64,000 bases of DNA from Paractinoplanes bogorensis (lineage in GTDB: Bacteria; Actinomycetota; Actinomycetes; Mycobacteriales; Micromonosporaceae). The first letter of the stretch is position 1. Each line of letters opens with the position of its first letter. Below the pieces are notes generated by a model. The model was given only the letters and a program-made list of their open reading frames with translations. It did not search any database and had not been told where the DNA came from. This document shows, piece after piece, positions 50,026 through 60,364 of the stretch. The DNA lies in contig NZ_JAHKKG010000001.1 of NCBI RefSeq assembly GCF_018829635.1, positions 434,001 to 498,000 on the forward strand. The letters run 5' to 3'. Both the position numbers and the translations under genes were made by a program.

Positions 50026-50031
50026 TAAGTT
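50026..50031 (+). promoter_or_regulatory. candidate leaderless -10 of MFS gene
   Basis: TAAGTT stands exactly 6 nt before the GTG start, and no ribosome site is visible. Confidence 0.45.
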
Positions 50032-50037
50032 CACCGC

Positions 50038-51234
50038 GTGGATCTTGATCAATCGCGTGTGACCGCCGCGAAGATCGCGGTCGGCTTCACCTTCGCGACC
50101 AACGGGCTCGCCTACACCGGCTGGCTCGCCCGGGCTCCCGCCGTCCGCGACAGTCTCGATCTCTCGGCGGCCGGGTTCGGGCTGCTCCTGCTGTGTCTGT
50201 CGGGTGCCGCCATCTCGGCGATCCCCCTGGCTGGCCCGCTCGTGCAGCGCATCGGACCGGCCCGTACGGTCCTGCTCGGCAGCACGTCGATGGTGGTCGG
50301 CCTGACCGGTCTGGGCACCGGCACGCTGATCGGCTCGGTGCCGGTGGCCGGGATCGGGCTGGTGCTGATCGGCATGGGCAACAGCACCTGGGACGTCGCC
50401 ATGAACGTCGAGGGCGCCGACGTCGAGCGCCGCCTCGGTCGCACGATCATGCCCCGCTTCCACGCCGGCTTCAGCCTGGGCACGGTCCTCGGCGCCCTCT
50501 TCAGCGCCGTCGCCGCCGCGGCCGGTCTGCCGATCTGGGCTCAGCTCTACCTCACGGCCGCACTCACGCTGGCGGTCACCTATCCGACGATCAAGAGATT
50601 CTTCCCGTACGCTCCGTTGCCCGCCGGACAGCAGCACGCGATGAGTGTCGGCCAGGCCTGGCGTGAGCCCCGCACCCTGCTCATCGGGCTGGTCATGCTC
50701 GGCTTCGGGTTCACCGAGGGCACGGCCAACGACTGGCTGGCCATCAGCCTGGTCGACGGCTACCGGACCAGCGAGACGATCGGCGCGATCGCCTTCGGCG
50801 GGTTCGTGACGGCGATGACGCTCGGTCGTCTCTTCGGTGGCTACGCGATCGAGCGTTGGGGACGCGTCATCACGCTGCGCGTCACCGCCGCCTCGGCCGC
50901 CGTCGGTCTGTTGCTGGTCGTGGCCGAGGTCGCCGTGCCGGTGGCGATCGCGGGCGCACTGCTCTGGGGTGCGGGGGCGTCGCTCGGCTTCCCGATCGGC
51001 ATGAGTTCGGCCGCCGACGACCCGGCCCGGGCGGCCATCCGCGTCTCGGTCGCGGGCTCGATCGGCTACGGCGCCTTCCTGGCCGGCCCGCCCCTGATCG
51101 GTCTGCTGGCCGAGCATCTCGGCGTGCTCCGGGCGCTCCTCTGCGTCTTCGGTGCGCTGGTCATCGGGCTGGTGGCCTCGGGTGCCACCAGGCCGTTGCC
51201 GGAGAGCGGGGTAGCGGGGAAATCCGGGGAGTGA
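50038..51234 (+). CDS. MFS transporter
   Basis: Major facilitator superfamily protein, 398 residues, about 12 helices. Its layout resembles the YbjJ/fucose-permease-like group: AKIAVGFTFATNGLAYTGWLARAPAVRD at the start, GMGNSTWDVAMNVEGADVERRLGR in the first half and GFGFTEGTANDWLAI in the second. The GTG start has a -10-like hexamer 6 nt upstream. Substrate unknown. An SRPBCC gene follows after 12 bp. Confidence 0.88.
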   Translation: MDLDQSRVTAAKIAVGFTFATNGLAYTGWLARAPAVRDSLDLSAAGFGLLLLCLSGAAISAIPLAGPLVQRIGPARTVLLGSTSMVVGLTGLGTGTLIGSVPVAGIGLVLIGMGNSTWDVAMNVEGADVERRLGRTIMPRFHAGFSLGTVLGALFSAVAAAAGLPIWAQLYLTAALTLAVTYPTIKRFFPYAPLPAGQQHAMSVGQAWREPRTLLIGLVMLGFGFTEGTANDWLAISLVDGYRTSETIGAIAFGGFVTAMTLGRLFGGYAIERWGRVITLRVTAASAAVGLLLVVAEVAVPVAIAGALLWGAGASLGFPIGMSSAADDPARAAIRVSVAGSIGYGAFLAGPPLIGLLAEHLGVLRALLCVFGALVIGLVASGATRPLPESGVAGKSGE

Positions 51235-51246
51235 CAGCCTCGGCAG

Positions 51247-51672
51247 ATGGCTTACGACAGCTCCGCCGAGATCAAGGCACGGGTCGCCGCTTCGCCCGAG
51301 CAGGTGTGGTTCGCGCTGACCGACGCCGGCGCGCTCACCGCCTGGTACTGGCCTGCCTCGATGGACCCGCGGGCCTTCTCCGATCCGGTGGCCGGTGGGC
51401 GCTTCGGTGTCGACGCGGGCGACATGGGGTTCGCGGGGGAATATCGCGAGTTCGACCCGCCGCGCCGCATGGTGCAGTCGTGGCGGTGGACCGGTGACGA
51501 TCGCGACAGCCGGGTGACGATCGAGCTCACCCCGTCCGGCGACGGCACCGACATCGTGATCGTCCACGACCAGGTCGACGAGGAGACCGCCGAGATGTAC
51601 CGCGCCGGATGGGAGAGCTGCCTGACCCGTCTGCCCGGCTATCTGGCTACTCGGAGCGCAGGAAGTCGGTGA
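51247..51672 (+). CDS. SRPBCC (AHSA1-type) domain protein
   Basis: 141-residue START-like protein of the AHSA1/SRPBCC superfamily, which binds hydrophobic ligands or acts as a co-chaperone. The family core is visible: IKARVAASPEQVWFALTDAGALTAWYW, YREFDPPRRMVQSWRW and the C-terminal helix AEMYRAGWESCLTRLPGYL. It follows the MFS gene by 12 bp and overlaps the convergent hydrolase gene by 26 bp. Confidence 0.88.
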   Translation: MAYDSSAEIKARVAASPEQVWFALTDAGALTAWYWPASMDPRAFSDPVAGGRFGVDAGDMGFAGEYREFDPPRRMVQSWRWTGDDRDSRVTIELTPSGDGTDIVIVHDQVDEETAEMYRAGWESCLTRLPGYLATRSAGSR

Positions 51673-52546
51673 TCAGTCCGGCCAGCACGGCCGGCTGCTC
51701 GATCACCATGGCGTGCGACGCGTCGGCCAGCTGGATGAAACGCGGGTGCCCGGCCGCCCGCACCTGCTCCACCACGAAGCGGCGGTACGCGTCGTAGAGC
51801 TCTCCGAAGGGCTCCTGCTCGGGCCGGTTGCGGGTGGCGATCACGACGAGCTCCGGGCAGGTGGTCGACGCGTACACCGGACCAAGGTCAAGTTCCTTCA
51901 TTCCCGTACGCATCTGAGCCGTCAACGCCGCCGACGGCCGCAACGAGGTCTCGCCGTTGTCGGTCGTGAGGTTGCGCCGGAAGCCCTCGATCCACACCTT
52001 CTCGTTGGCGCCCATGTCGCGGGCCGCGGACCGCTGCTCCTCGACCAGGCTGGCCAGCTGGTCGGCCTCGATGATCCGCCCCGCCTGCGCCGAAGACTGG
52101 TCGTACACCGCCTCGAGCCGGGCCAGCTCGGCCACGGCCTTGTCCGGGTCGAGTCCGGGCAGCTGCGCCGGCGAGCTGGGCGGCGGAGCCCCGTCCAGGT
52201 TCACCACGCCCGGCGCCTCCGGATGCCGCTGACCCCACAGCGCCGCCAGCATGCCGCCGAGTGAATGGCCGACCACCGCAGGCCGTTCGATCTCCATCTG
52301 TACGCACACCGCGGCGAGATCACCCAGCGCCGTGTCCCACGTCCAGGTGCCCTCGCCCGAGCGCCCGTGCCCGCGCAGGTCCACAGTGATCACCCGGTGG
52401 TTCGGCCGCAGCGCCCGGGCCAGCGTGGTCATCGTGGCCAGGTTGCCGCCCGCGCCGTGCAGCAACAGCAGCGGCGGCTGGTCGCCCCCGAAGTCGCGTA
52501 CGGCCAGCGGCACATCGCCCGCGTCGATGAGCCGGTCGTTGATCAT
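51647..52546 (-). CDS. alpha/beta hydrolase
   Basis: Cytosolic alpha/beta-hydrolase-fold enzyme, 299 residues from the ATG at 52546 (MINDRLIDAGDVPLAVRDFGG), preceded by GGAG. The oxyanion region LLLLHGAGGN, nucleophile elbow GHSLGG and C-terminal catalytic His in DASHAMVIEQP are present. Substrate unknown. It is divergent from a lipoprotein gene and contains a TTCCCGTACG word at 51901-51910. Confidence 0.9.
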   Translation of the reverse strand: MINDRLIDAGDVPLAVRDFGGDQPPLLLLHGAGGNLATMTTLARALRPNHRVITVDLRGHGRSGEGTWTWDTALGDLAAVCVQMEIERPAVVGHSLGGMLAALWGQRHPEAPGVVNLDGAPPPSSPAQLPGLDPDKAVAELARLEAVYDQSSAQAGRIIEADQLASLVEEQRSAARDMGANEKVWIEGFRRNLTTDNGETSLRPSAALTAQMRTGMKELDLGPVYASTTCPELVVIATRNRPEQEPFGELYDAYRRFVVEQVRAAGHPRFIQLADASHAMVIEQPAVLAGLITDFLRSE

Positions 52547-52668
52547 GGCATCTCCAAGTGGCTGAGTGGTGCTTTCACTGTGCGTACGGCCCTGTTCGCT
52601 TTCGTGGCCTTTCGCAGACCTGTCCGAGCCCAGTACGGTGTGCCCGAAATATCTCGGGAGGATCACTC

Positions 52669-53226
52669 GTGCGTTCGCGTCCCGCCGTCGTGGCCGCCGT
52701 TGTGCTGCTGCTCGCGACGACCGCCTGTGACAAGCGCGAGGAAGAGCCGGCCGCGGTCTCGCCGCCGGTCAGCATCGTGCAACAGCCTGCCGCATCGGCC
52801 GGCGGCGCGTGCATCCTGTGGGACTACGCCTTCATCAAGCAGAAGCTCGGCGTCACGTTCGACGTGGCCGCCTCCGACCAGGTCGACGACACCTCGAGCT
52901 GCGTCGTGCAGACCGCCACGGGCGACTATCCCGACCTCATGCTCTCGGTCGTCGAGAGCACCCCGGCCAGCGCGACGCAGTTCCTGAGTGACCTCAAGCC
53001 GGCCAAGGCGACCACGCTGAAGGGGCTGGGCAAGGCAGCCTACCGGCTCTACACACCACCGGCGGCCGGGCGCGGCCCGATCATCGAGATCGGCTGGCTC
53101 AGCGAGGCCAAGCAGCTGCAGACGCTGCGCTTCACCTTCGCCCAGGACGCGACAGCGGCCGCCGTGTCCGCGATGAATCCGAAGATCATCGCCCTCGCGA
53201 AAGCGATGGACACGACGGCCGGCTGA
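52669..53226 (+). CDS. putative lipoprotein
   Basis: 185-residue protein with a lipoprotein signal (VRSRPAVVAAVVLLLATTAC, lipid cysteine at about 20) and a compact external domain of about 140 residues containing two further cysteines (GGACILWDY, SSCVVQTA). The GTG start has GGGAGG 6-8 bases upstream, which decides it over an earlier in-frame ATG. I do not recognise the domain. The 3' end lies 1 bp from the convergent ideR stop. Confidence 0.8.
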   Translation: MRSRPAVVAAVVLLLATTACDKREEEPAAVSPPVSIVQQPAASAGGACILWDYAFIKQKLGVTFDVAASDQVDDTSSCVVQTATGDYPDLMLSVVESTPASATQFLSDLKPAKATTLKGLGKAAYRLYTPPAAGRGPIIEIGWLSEAKQLQTLRFTFAQDATAAAVSAMNPKIIALAKAMDTTAG

Positions 53227-53227
53227 T

Positions 53228-53929
53228 TCAGTGCGCGGCTACGAACACCCGGGACGCCACCTCACGCGGCAGGCGGATCTTGTCGCCGGAGCGGTCGATG
53301 GTCACGCCATCACGCTCCTGGGCCACCGTCACCGTCGTACCCGGGTCGATGCCGGCCGCGTGCAGCTGGCGCAGCACGTCGGCGTTGGTCTGCACGCTCT
53401 CGCAGATGCGCTGGACCACGACGCTCCCGGTGAGGCCGGGGAACGCCAGGTTGCGCTCGCCGGGCACCTCGGTCTCCTCGATCTCGTCGGCCCCGCCGAA
53501 CGCGTCCAGCCCCGGGATGAGGTTGCCGTAGGGCGACCGGGTCGGCTTGTTGAGCAGCTCGTAGACCTTCTTCTCCACGGAGTCGCTCATCACGTGCTCC
53601 CAGCGGCAGGCCTCCTCGTGGGCCTCCTCGTAGGGCATGCCGATCACGTTCACCAGCAGCAACTCGGCCAGGCGGTGCTTACGCATGACGGCGACCGCGG
53701 TCGCGCGGCCGTCGTCGGTGAGGACCAGGTGCCGGTCGTTCTCGATGGTCAGGAGGCCGTCGCGCTCCATGCGCGCGACTGTCTGGCTGACCGTGGGGCC
53801 GCTCTGGTGCAACCGCTCGGCGATCCGCGCCCGCAGCGGCGGCACACCCTCTTCCTCGAGCTCGAGGATGGTGCGTAGATACATCTCGGTGGTGTCGATC
53901 AGGTCGTGGTTGTGCAGCGACGTCTTCAC
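53228..53929 (-). CDS. ideR: DtxR/IdeR iron-dependent repressor
   Basis: Metal-dependent repressor of the DtxR family, 233 residues. The winged helix is at about 1-65 (DTTEMYLRTILELEEEGVPPLRARIAERLHQSGPTVSQTVARMERDGLL). The dimerisation/metal domain is at about 66-140 (HRLAELLLVNVIGMPYEEAHEEACRWEHVMSD, with Cys/His/Glu ligands), and an SH3-like domain is at about 155-230, as in IdeR. The GTG has GGGAGGG upstream and a TATTAT -10 at 53951-53956. Its proximity to a SigB-like gene follows the sigB-ideR order of mycobacteria. Confidence 0.94.
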   Translation of the reverse strand: MKTSLHNHDLIDTTEMYLRTILELEEEGVPPLRARIAERLHQSGPTVSQTVARMERDGLLTIENDRHLVLTDDGRATAVAVMRKHRLAELLLVNVIGMPYEEAHEEACRWEHVMSDSVEKKVYELLNKPTRSPYGNLIPGLDAFGGADEIEETEVPGERNLAFPGLTGSVVVQRICESVQTNADVLRQLHAAGIDPGTTVTVAQERDGVTIDRSGDKIRLPREVASRVFVAAH

Positions 53930-54060
53930 AATGCGGCCCTCCCAGCAGCGATAATACCTCGTTGCCGGGGGTTGACAGCCGCCCCGAGCAGGTGCTGGAA
54001 GCGTACCTGACGGCACGGGCAACTTGCCGCGAGGCGAAAGCGTCGGTGGGGCGTGGCAGC

Positions 54061-55254
54061 ATGACCGTCATGGCGGATCCGACGACCACGGTGGTGTGGG
54101 ATCGAGCACTGCTCGACTACGACATGGGCGATCACCCGCTCAATCCGGTGCGGGTCGAGCTCACCATGGCGCTCGCCCGCGAGCTCGGGGTCCTCGACCG
54201 GCCCGGCGTGCGCCTGGTCACGCCCGATCCGGCCACCGAAGCCGACCTGACCAGGGTGCATCGCGCCGACTATCTCGAGGCCGTCCGGCACGCCCCGCTC
54301 GACCCGTTCTTCCGCGGCTGGGGGCTCAACACCGACGACAACCCGGTCTTCGAGGGCATGCACGAGGCGTCCGCGCGCATCTGCGGCGCGACCATCGCGG
54401 CGGCCGAGGCGGTCTGGCACGGCACGACCACGCGCGCCGTCAACGTGGCGGGTGGTCTTCATCACGCTCTGGCCGCGCGCGCGGCCGGCTTCTGCGTCTA
54501 CAACGATCCCGCCGTCGCCATCGCCCGCCTGCTCGACCAGGGCGCCCAGCGGGTGGCCTATGTGGATGTCGACGTCCACCACGGCGACGGGGTGCAGGCC
54601 GCCTTCTACAACGACCCCCGCGTGCTCACGGTCAGCCTGCACGAGTCGCCTCTCACCCTCTTCCCGGGCACCGGCTTCGTCGAAGAGACCGGCGGCCCCG
54701 GTGCCGAGGGCACGGCGGTCAACGTCCCGCTCCCGCCCGGCACGGGCGACGCGGCCTGGCTGCGCGCGTTCCATGCCATCGTGCCCTCGGTGGTCCGCGC
54801 GTTCGCCCCCGAGATCATCTTCAGCCAGTGCGGAGCCGACGCCCACCGGCTCGACCCGCTGGCCGACCTGCGGCTCTCGGTCGACGGTCAGCGCGCGGCC
54901 TATCTGGCCATGCGCGAACTGGCCGACGAGCTGTGCGGCGGCCGCTGGGTCACGATGGGCGGCGGGGGCTACGCGCTGGTCGAGGTCGTGCCCCGCGCCT
55001 GGTCCCACCTGCTGGCGATCACCACCGGCACGGCGATCGACCCCGCGACCCCGACCCCGGCCACCTGGCGCAAACTCGCCGCCGAGCGTTGCCCTCGGGC
55101 CGTCGTGCCCGAGACGATGACCGACGGCACCCCGCCCGCGGTCGAGCGCTGGGAGCCGGGCACCACACCCGACGCCGTCGACCGGGCGATCCTCGCCGCC
55201 CGCACGGCCGTCTTCCCGCTCCACGGTCTCGACCCGCACGATCCCCGCGACTGA
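54061..55254 (+). CDS. acuC: AcuC-type protein deacetylase
   Basis: Zinc-dependent class I histone-deacetylase-like enzyme, 397 residues, expected to deacetylate acetyl-CoA synthetase and other proteins. The active-site histidine pair is in GGLHHA (134-135), zinc ligands are in DVDVHHGDG (Asp171, His173) and QCGADAH, and the catalytic Tyr is in GGGGYALVE. An ATG at 54070 is an alternative start. A Pat-type acetyltransferase gene follows after 23 bp, so writer and eraser are together. Confidence 0.92.
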   Translation: MTVMADPTTTVVWDRALLDYDMGDHPLNPVRVELTMALARELGVLDRPGVRLVTPDPATEADLTRVHRADYLEAVRHAPLDPFFRGWGLNTDDNPVFEGMHEASARICGATIAAAEAVWHGTTTRAVNVAGGLHHALAARAAGFCVYNDPAVAIARLLDQGAQRVAYVDVDVHHGDGVQAAFYNDPRVLTVSLHESPLTLFPGTGFVEETGGPGAEGTAVNVPLPPGTGDAAWLRAFHAIVPSVVRAFAPEIIFSQCGADAHRLDPLADLRLSVDGQRAAYLAMRELADELCGGRWVTMGGGGYALVEVVPRAWSHLLAITTGTAIDPATPTPATWRKLAAERCPRAVVPETMTDGTPPAVERWEPGTTPDAVDRAILAARTAVFPLHGLDPHDPRD

Positions 55255-55277
55255 TCACCGCTGAGAGGAGGGGTGGC

Positions 55278-57824
55278 ATGGACATCAGCGCCGACGTCCT
55301 GCTCTCCGACGGCAGTGCCGTCCACCTGCGACAGATCCAGCCGTCCGACGCCCCCGCCATCGTCGACTTCCACTCCCGCATGAGCGAGCGCACCCGCTAC
55401 CTGCGCTACTTCTCGCCCTACCCGCGGATCCCCGAGCGCGATCTCGAACGCTTCGTCAACGTCGACCACCACGACCGCGAGGCGTTCGTCATCGTCAGCG
55501 GCCCGCGCATCATGGCCGTCGGCCGCTACGAGCGACTCGGCCCCGAATCGCCCGAGGCCGAGGTCGCCTTCGTGGTCGAAGACGCGCATCAGGGCCGCGG
55601 CATCGGCTCGGTGCTGCTCGAGCATCTGGCCGAGGCCGCCCGGGCCAACGGCCTCACCCGGTTCGTGGCCGAGGTGCTGCCGGAAAACGCCGGCATGCTG
55701 CGCGTGTTCAGCGACTTCGGCTACCACGTACAGCGCAAATATGCCGACGGCGTGGTGCACCTGAGCTTCCCGATCGCCCCCACCGAGAAGTCGCGCGAGG
55801 TGCAGGAGTCGCGCGAGAAGCTCACCGAGGCCCGCTCGATCGCCCGGCTGCTGGCGCCCCGGGGCGTCGCGGTCTACGGCGCCAGCGCGAGCGGTCAGGG
55901 CATCGGTGCGGCCATGCTCGGCCACTTGCGCGACGGCGGTTACGCGGGCCCGATCGTCCCGGTCCACCGCAACGCCGAGCGGGTGGCCGGCCTGCGCGCC
56001 TACCGGTCGGCCACCGAGGCCGGCGTCGACATCGATCTCGCCCTGATCGCCGTCCCGCCCGAGGGGGTCGCCGCCGCTCTGGCCGACGCGGCCGCGAGCG
56101 GGGCCGGGGGACTGGCGGTGATCTCGGCCGGTTTCGCCGAGACCGGGGCCGAGGGCGCGGCTGCGCAACGGGCCCTGATCGAGGGCGCGCACGCGGCCGG
56201 GTTGCGCGTGGTGGGGCCCAACAGCATGGGGGTGGCCAACACCGATCCCTCCGTACGCCTCAACGCCACGCTCGCCCCACTCCTGCCCGCCGCCGGACGG
56301 GTCGGGTTCTTCAGCCAGAGCGGCGCGCTCGGGGTCGCGCTCCTGGCCGAGGCCGACCGGCGCGGGCTGGGCCTGTCCAGCTTCGTCTCGGCCGGCAACC
56401 GCGCCGACGTCTCCGGTAACGACCTGCTGCAGTACTGGCAGGACGACCCCGGCACCGACGTCGTTCTGCTCTATCTCGAGACGTTCGGCAACCCGCGCAA
56501 GTTCGCCCGCCTGGCCCGCCGCATGAGCCGGGTGAAGCCGGTGGTCGCGGTCGCCTCGGCCACCCGTCCGCCGGGCCTGGCCGGTGACCTGCCCGGTCCC
56601 GACGTGCACGCGGTCACCGCCCTGTTCGCCCGCTCGGGCGTGATCCGGGTCGACACCGTGCAAGAGATGTTCGACGTCGGCCTGCTGCTCGCCCACCAGC
56701 CGCTGCCCACCGGCCGCCGGGTGGCCGTGGTCGGCAACTCGTCGGCCCTGTCCGAGCTGGCCGTGTCCGCCTGCCGGGCCAACGGTCTCACGGTCGCCGA
56801 GGGCTACCCGCTCGACATCAGCCCCCAGGCCGGTGCCCACGACTTCGCCGACGCGCTGGCCGACGCCGCAGTCGACGACCGGGCCGACGCTCTGGTCGTC
56901 GTGTTCGCGCCCCCGCTGCCCGGCCAGCTCGCCGACGAAGACGCCGACTTCGCCGCCGCCCTGGCCAGCGTCGCCCTGGCCGGCGAAAAGCCAACGGTCG
57001 CCACGTTCCTGCTCGGCAGCCTGCCCCCGCGCGTCCCGGCCTACCCGTCGGTCGAAGAGGCCGTACGCGCCCTGGGCCGGGTGGCCACCTACTCCGACTG
57101 GTTGCGCCGCCCGCCCGGCGTGGTGCCCCAGTTGGTGGGCGTAGACCCGTCCGCCGCCGACGTCGACGGCCCGCCCTCGGCGTTGCTGGCCGCCTACGGC
57201 ATCGACGTGGTGCCGTCCACACTGGCCGCCGGCGCCGACGAGGCGATCGCGGCCGCGTCGGCGCTCGGCTATCCGGTCGCGCTCAAGGCGGCCGGCGGCG
57301 CCCTGCGGCATCGCATCGACCTCGGCGCCGTCCGGCTCGCGCTGGCCGACGAGGAGGACGTGCGCTCGGCCTACGCCGAGTTGTCGGCCGCCTTCGGTCC
57401 CGACGTACTGGTCCAGACGATGGTCCGCGCCGGAGTGGCCTGCCGGGTCGAGGTGATGGAAGATCCCGCGTTCGGCCCGGTCGTCGGTTTCGGCCTGGGC
57501 GGCGTGGCCAGCGAGCTCTTGGGCGACCTGGCTTGGCGGGCCGCCCCGCTCACCGATCGCGCCGCCGAGGCCCTGGTCGTCGAGCCGCGCGCCGCCCCAC
57601 TCCTGCACGGTTACCGGGGTTCCGAGCCGGTCGACCGAGACGCGCTGATCGACCTGCTGCTTCGAGTGGGCCGCCTGGCCGACGACCATCCCCGCCTGCG
57701 CGGACTCTCCCTGAACCCGGTGCTGGCCCGCCCCGACGGTCTCTCGGTCCTGCACGCAACCACCGAGATCGGCGACCCCACCCGCCGCCCCGACACCGGC
57801 CCCCGCCGCCTGCGAACCCCCTGA
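55278..57824 (+). CDS. Pat-type GNAT / NDP-forming acyl-CoA-synthetase-like acetyltransferase
   Basis: Protein lysine acetyltransferase of the Pat family, 848 residues. The GNAT domain is N-terminal (about 15-165, acetyl-CoA loop AHQGRGIGSVLLEHL). It is followed by CoA-binding and ligase-like domains (about 190-500: YGASASGQGIGAAML, VGPNSMGVANTD, FFSQSGALGVALL) and an ATP-grasp-like part (about 620-840). Where true ADP-forming synthetases carry the phosphorylated His (SHTG region), this protein reads ATRPPGLAGD, so the synthetase half is probably a sensor, as in characterised Pat proteins. GAGAGGAGG precedes the ATG. Confidence 0.9.
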   Translation: MDISADVLLSDGSAVHLRQIQPSDAPAIVDFHSRMSERTRYLRYFSPYPRIPERDLERFVNVDHHDREAFVIVSGPRIMAVGRYERLGPESPEAEVAFVVEDAHQGRGIGSVLLEHLAEAARANGLTRFVAEVLPENAGMLRVFSDFGYHVQRKYADGVVHLSFPIAPTEKSREVQESREKLTEARSIARLLAPRGVAVYGASASGQGIGAAMLGHLRDGGYAGPIVPVHRNAERVAGLRAYRSATEAGVDIDLALIAVPPEGVAAALADAAASGAGGLAVISAGFAETGAEGAAAQRALIEGAHAAGLRVVGPNSMGVANTDPSVRLNATLAPLLPAAGRVGFFSQSGALGVALLAEADRRGLGLSSFVSAGNRADVSGNDLLQYWQDDPGTDVVLLYLETFGNPRKFARLARRMSRVKPVVAVASATRPPGLAGDLPGPDVHAVTALFARSGVIRVDTVQEMFDVGLLLAHQPLPTGRRVAVVGNSSALSELAVSACRANGLTVAEGYPLDISPQAGAHDFADALADAAVDDRADALVVVFAPPLPGQLADEDADFAAALASVALAGEKPTVATFLLGSLPPRVPAYPSVEEAVRALGRVATYSDWLRRPPGVVPQLVGVDPSAADVDGPPSALLAAYGIDVVPSTLAAGADEAIAAASALGYPVALKAAGGALRHRIDLGAVRLALADEEDVRSAYAELSAAFGPDVLVQTMVRAGVACRVEVMEDPAFGPVVGFGLGGVASELLGDLAWRAAPLTDRAAEALVVEPRAAPLLHGYRGSEPVDRDALIDLLLRVGRLADDHPRLRGLSLNPVLARPDGLSVLHATTEIGDPTRRPDTGPRRLRTP

Positions 57825-57868
57825 CACGACCGCCCGGCCGAGCCGTGTGGCTCGACCGGGCGGTCGTG
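57825..57868. terminator. bidirectional terminator between pat and sigB
   Basis: CACGACCGCCCGG and its complement flank a further CCGAGCC/GGCTCG pairing with one bulge and a GTGT loop. It lies between the convergent genes. Confidence 0.75.
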
Positions 57869-57884
57869 AAGGTGTTGCGGCGCG

Positions 57885-58895
<1,011 letters not shown>

Positions 58896-59139
58896 CTTTC
58901 AGTCCCCTCCCCGCTGATAACCGTCTCGTGCAGTCCGGCCCGCCGCGTGATGCTGCGTGCCGGTGTGATCGATAGCTTGGCCCGGAGCGCGTTAAGCCGA
59001 GGTGAGGCAAGCGTCCAGGTGGCATGAATCAGGGAGAACCCTGACGTCGCCAAGCCGACAAGTGACCGTATTGCCGGTACTCGCCGCGTGTTGCGCGCCG
59101 ATACTGTTCCCCAAACGCCCGCTAGGAGGAGAAGGTTCA

Positions 59140-59928
59140 GTGGTCTTCAAAAAGTTGATGCAGGCAATGGGAGTCGGCGGCCCATCGGTCGAAACAGTGC
59201 TGGCCAACCCCAATTGCCGGCCTGGTGGATTCCTCGAGGGCCAGGTGCACGTGATGGGCGGAGACCACGCCACAGACGTCGAATATGTGGCAATTGGGCT
59301 GATGACCCGGGTCGAGGTCGAAAGCGGCGACAGTGAATACAACACGAATCAGGAATTCCACCGGCAGCGTTTGACCGGTTCGTTCCGACTCGACCCCGGT
59401 GCCCGTTATGACGTGCCATTCCGATTCGACGTGCCCTGGGAAACGCCGATCACCGAGGTGTACGGCCAGCACCTGCACGGCATGACGATGGGGCTCACCA
59501 CCGAGCTCGAGGTCGCGCGCGCGGTCGACAAGTCCGATCTGGACGCCGTCGCGGTGCACCCGCTGCCGGCCCAGGAGCGGATCCTTGACGCGCTGCTGCG
59601 GCTGGGCTTCCGCTTCAGCCGGGCCGACGTCGAGCGCGGCCGGGTCTACGGGGTGCAGCAGCAGCTGCCGTTCTACCAGGAGATCGAGTTCTACCCGCCG
59701 TCGGCCTACGCGAGCGGCATCAACCAGCTCGAGCTGACGTTCCTGCCGACGCCGCACGTGCTCCAGGTCGTCCTCGAGATCGACAAGCGGGGCGGCCTGT
59801 TCACCGAGGGGCACGACGCGTTCGGCCGGTTCGACATCGACTACTCGACCGTCGACCAGGTGGACTGGGCCGGCCAGCTCGACAACTGGCTGCGGCAGTC
59901 GGCCCAGCGCCGCGGCCTGTTCTTCTAG
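59140..59928 (+). CDS. spo0M: Spo0M-family protein, tail-less paralogue
   Basis: 262-residue Spo0M-family protein. The GTG start (MVFKKLMQAMGVGGPSVETVLANP) has a strong AGGAGGAGAAGG upstream and aligns exactly with the copy at 10946. Conserved segments include PWETPITEVYGQHLHGMTMGL, VHPLPAQERILDALLRLGFRFS and QLPFYQEIEFYPP. It ends after the Spo0M domain and lacks the repeat and Gly-rich tail. It is divergent from sigB. Confidence 0.9.
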   Translation: MVFKKLMQAMGVGGPSVETVLANPNCRPGGFLEGQVHVMGGDHATDVEYVAIGLMTRVEVESGDSEYNTNQEFHRQRLTGSFRLDPGARYDVPFRFDVPWETPITEVYGQHLHGMTMGLTTELEVARAVDKSDLDAVAVHPLPAQERILDALLRLGFRFSRADVERGRVYGVQQQLPFYQEIEFYPPSAYASGINQLELTFLPTPHVLQVVLEIDKRGGLFTEGHDAFGRFDIDYSTVDQVDWAGQLDNWLRQSAQRRGLFF

Positions 59929-59939
59929 GTTCCTCGGCT

Positions 59940-60362
59940 TTACAGCTCCAGCAGGATCGTGCGCGGTCCGACGTTCACGCTCTCGACCAGCATGTGCGCC
60001 CGGAAGCGGCCGGTTTCCACGGTCGCTCCCCGGGCGCGCAGGCTTTCCACGTACGCGGTGACGAGCGGCTCGGCCACCTCGGCCGGGGCGGCGGCGTTCC
60101 ACGTCGGACGGCGCCCCTTGCGCGCGTCGCCGTAGAGCGTGAACTGGCTGACCACGAGCAGCGGGGCGCCGAGGTCGGACGCGGAGGCCTCGTCGTCCAG
60201 GATGCGGAGCTCGTACGTCTTACGGGCGAGCTCGACGGCCTTGGCGGGCGTGTCGTCGTGGGTCACCCCGACCAGCACCAGCAAGCCGTCCTCGATCTTG
60301 CCGATGACCTCATCGTCCACGGTCACGCTGGCCCGGCTGACCGTCTGCACCAAAGCCCGCAT
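59940..60362 (-). CDS. dtd: D-aminoacyl-tRNA deacylase Dtd
   Basis: Removes D-amino acids mischarged on tRNA, 140 residues. The catalytic segment [15 protein letters not shown] and the C-terminal Gly-Pro motif ([11 protein letters not shown]) are present. The opening [21 protein letters not shown] is canonical. The start lies 2 bp after the stop of the kinase-like gene, so they share a transcript. It is convergent with spo0M across 11 bp. Confidence 0.95.
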   Translation of the reverse strand: MRALVQTVSRASVTVDDEVIGKIEDGLLVLVGVTHDDTPAKAVELARKTYELRILDDEASASDLGAPLLVVSQFTLYGDARKGRRPTWNAAAPAEVAEPLVTAYVESLRARGATVETGRFRAHMLVESVNVGPRTILLEL

Positions 60363-60364
60363 GA

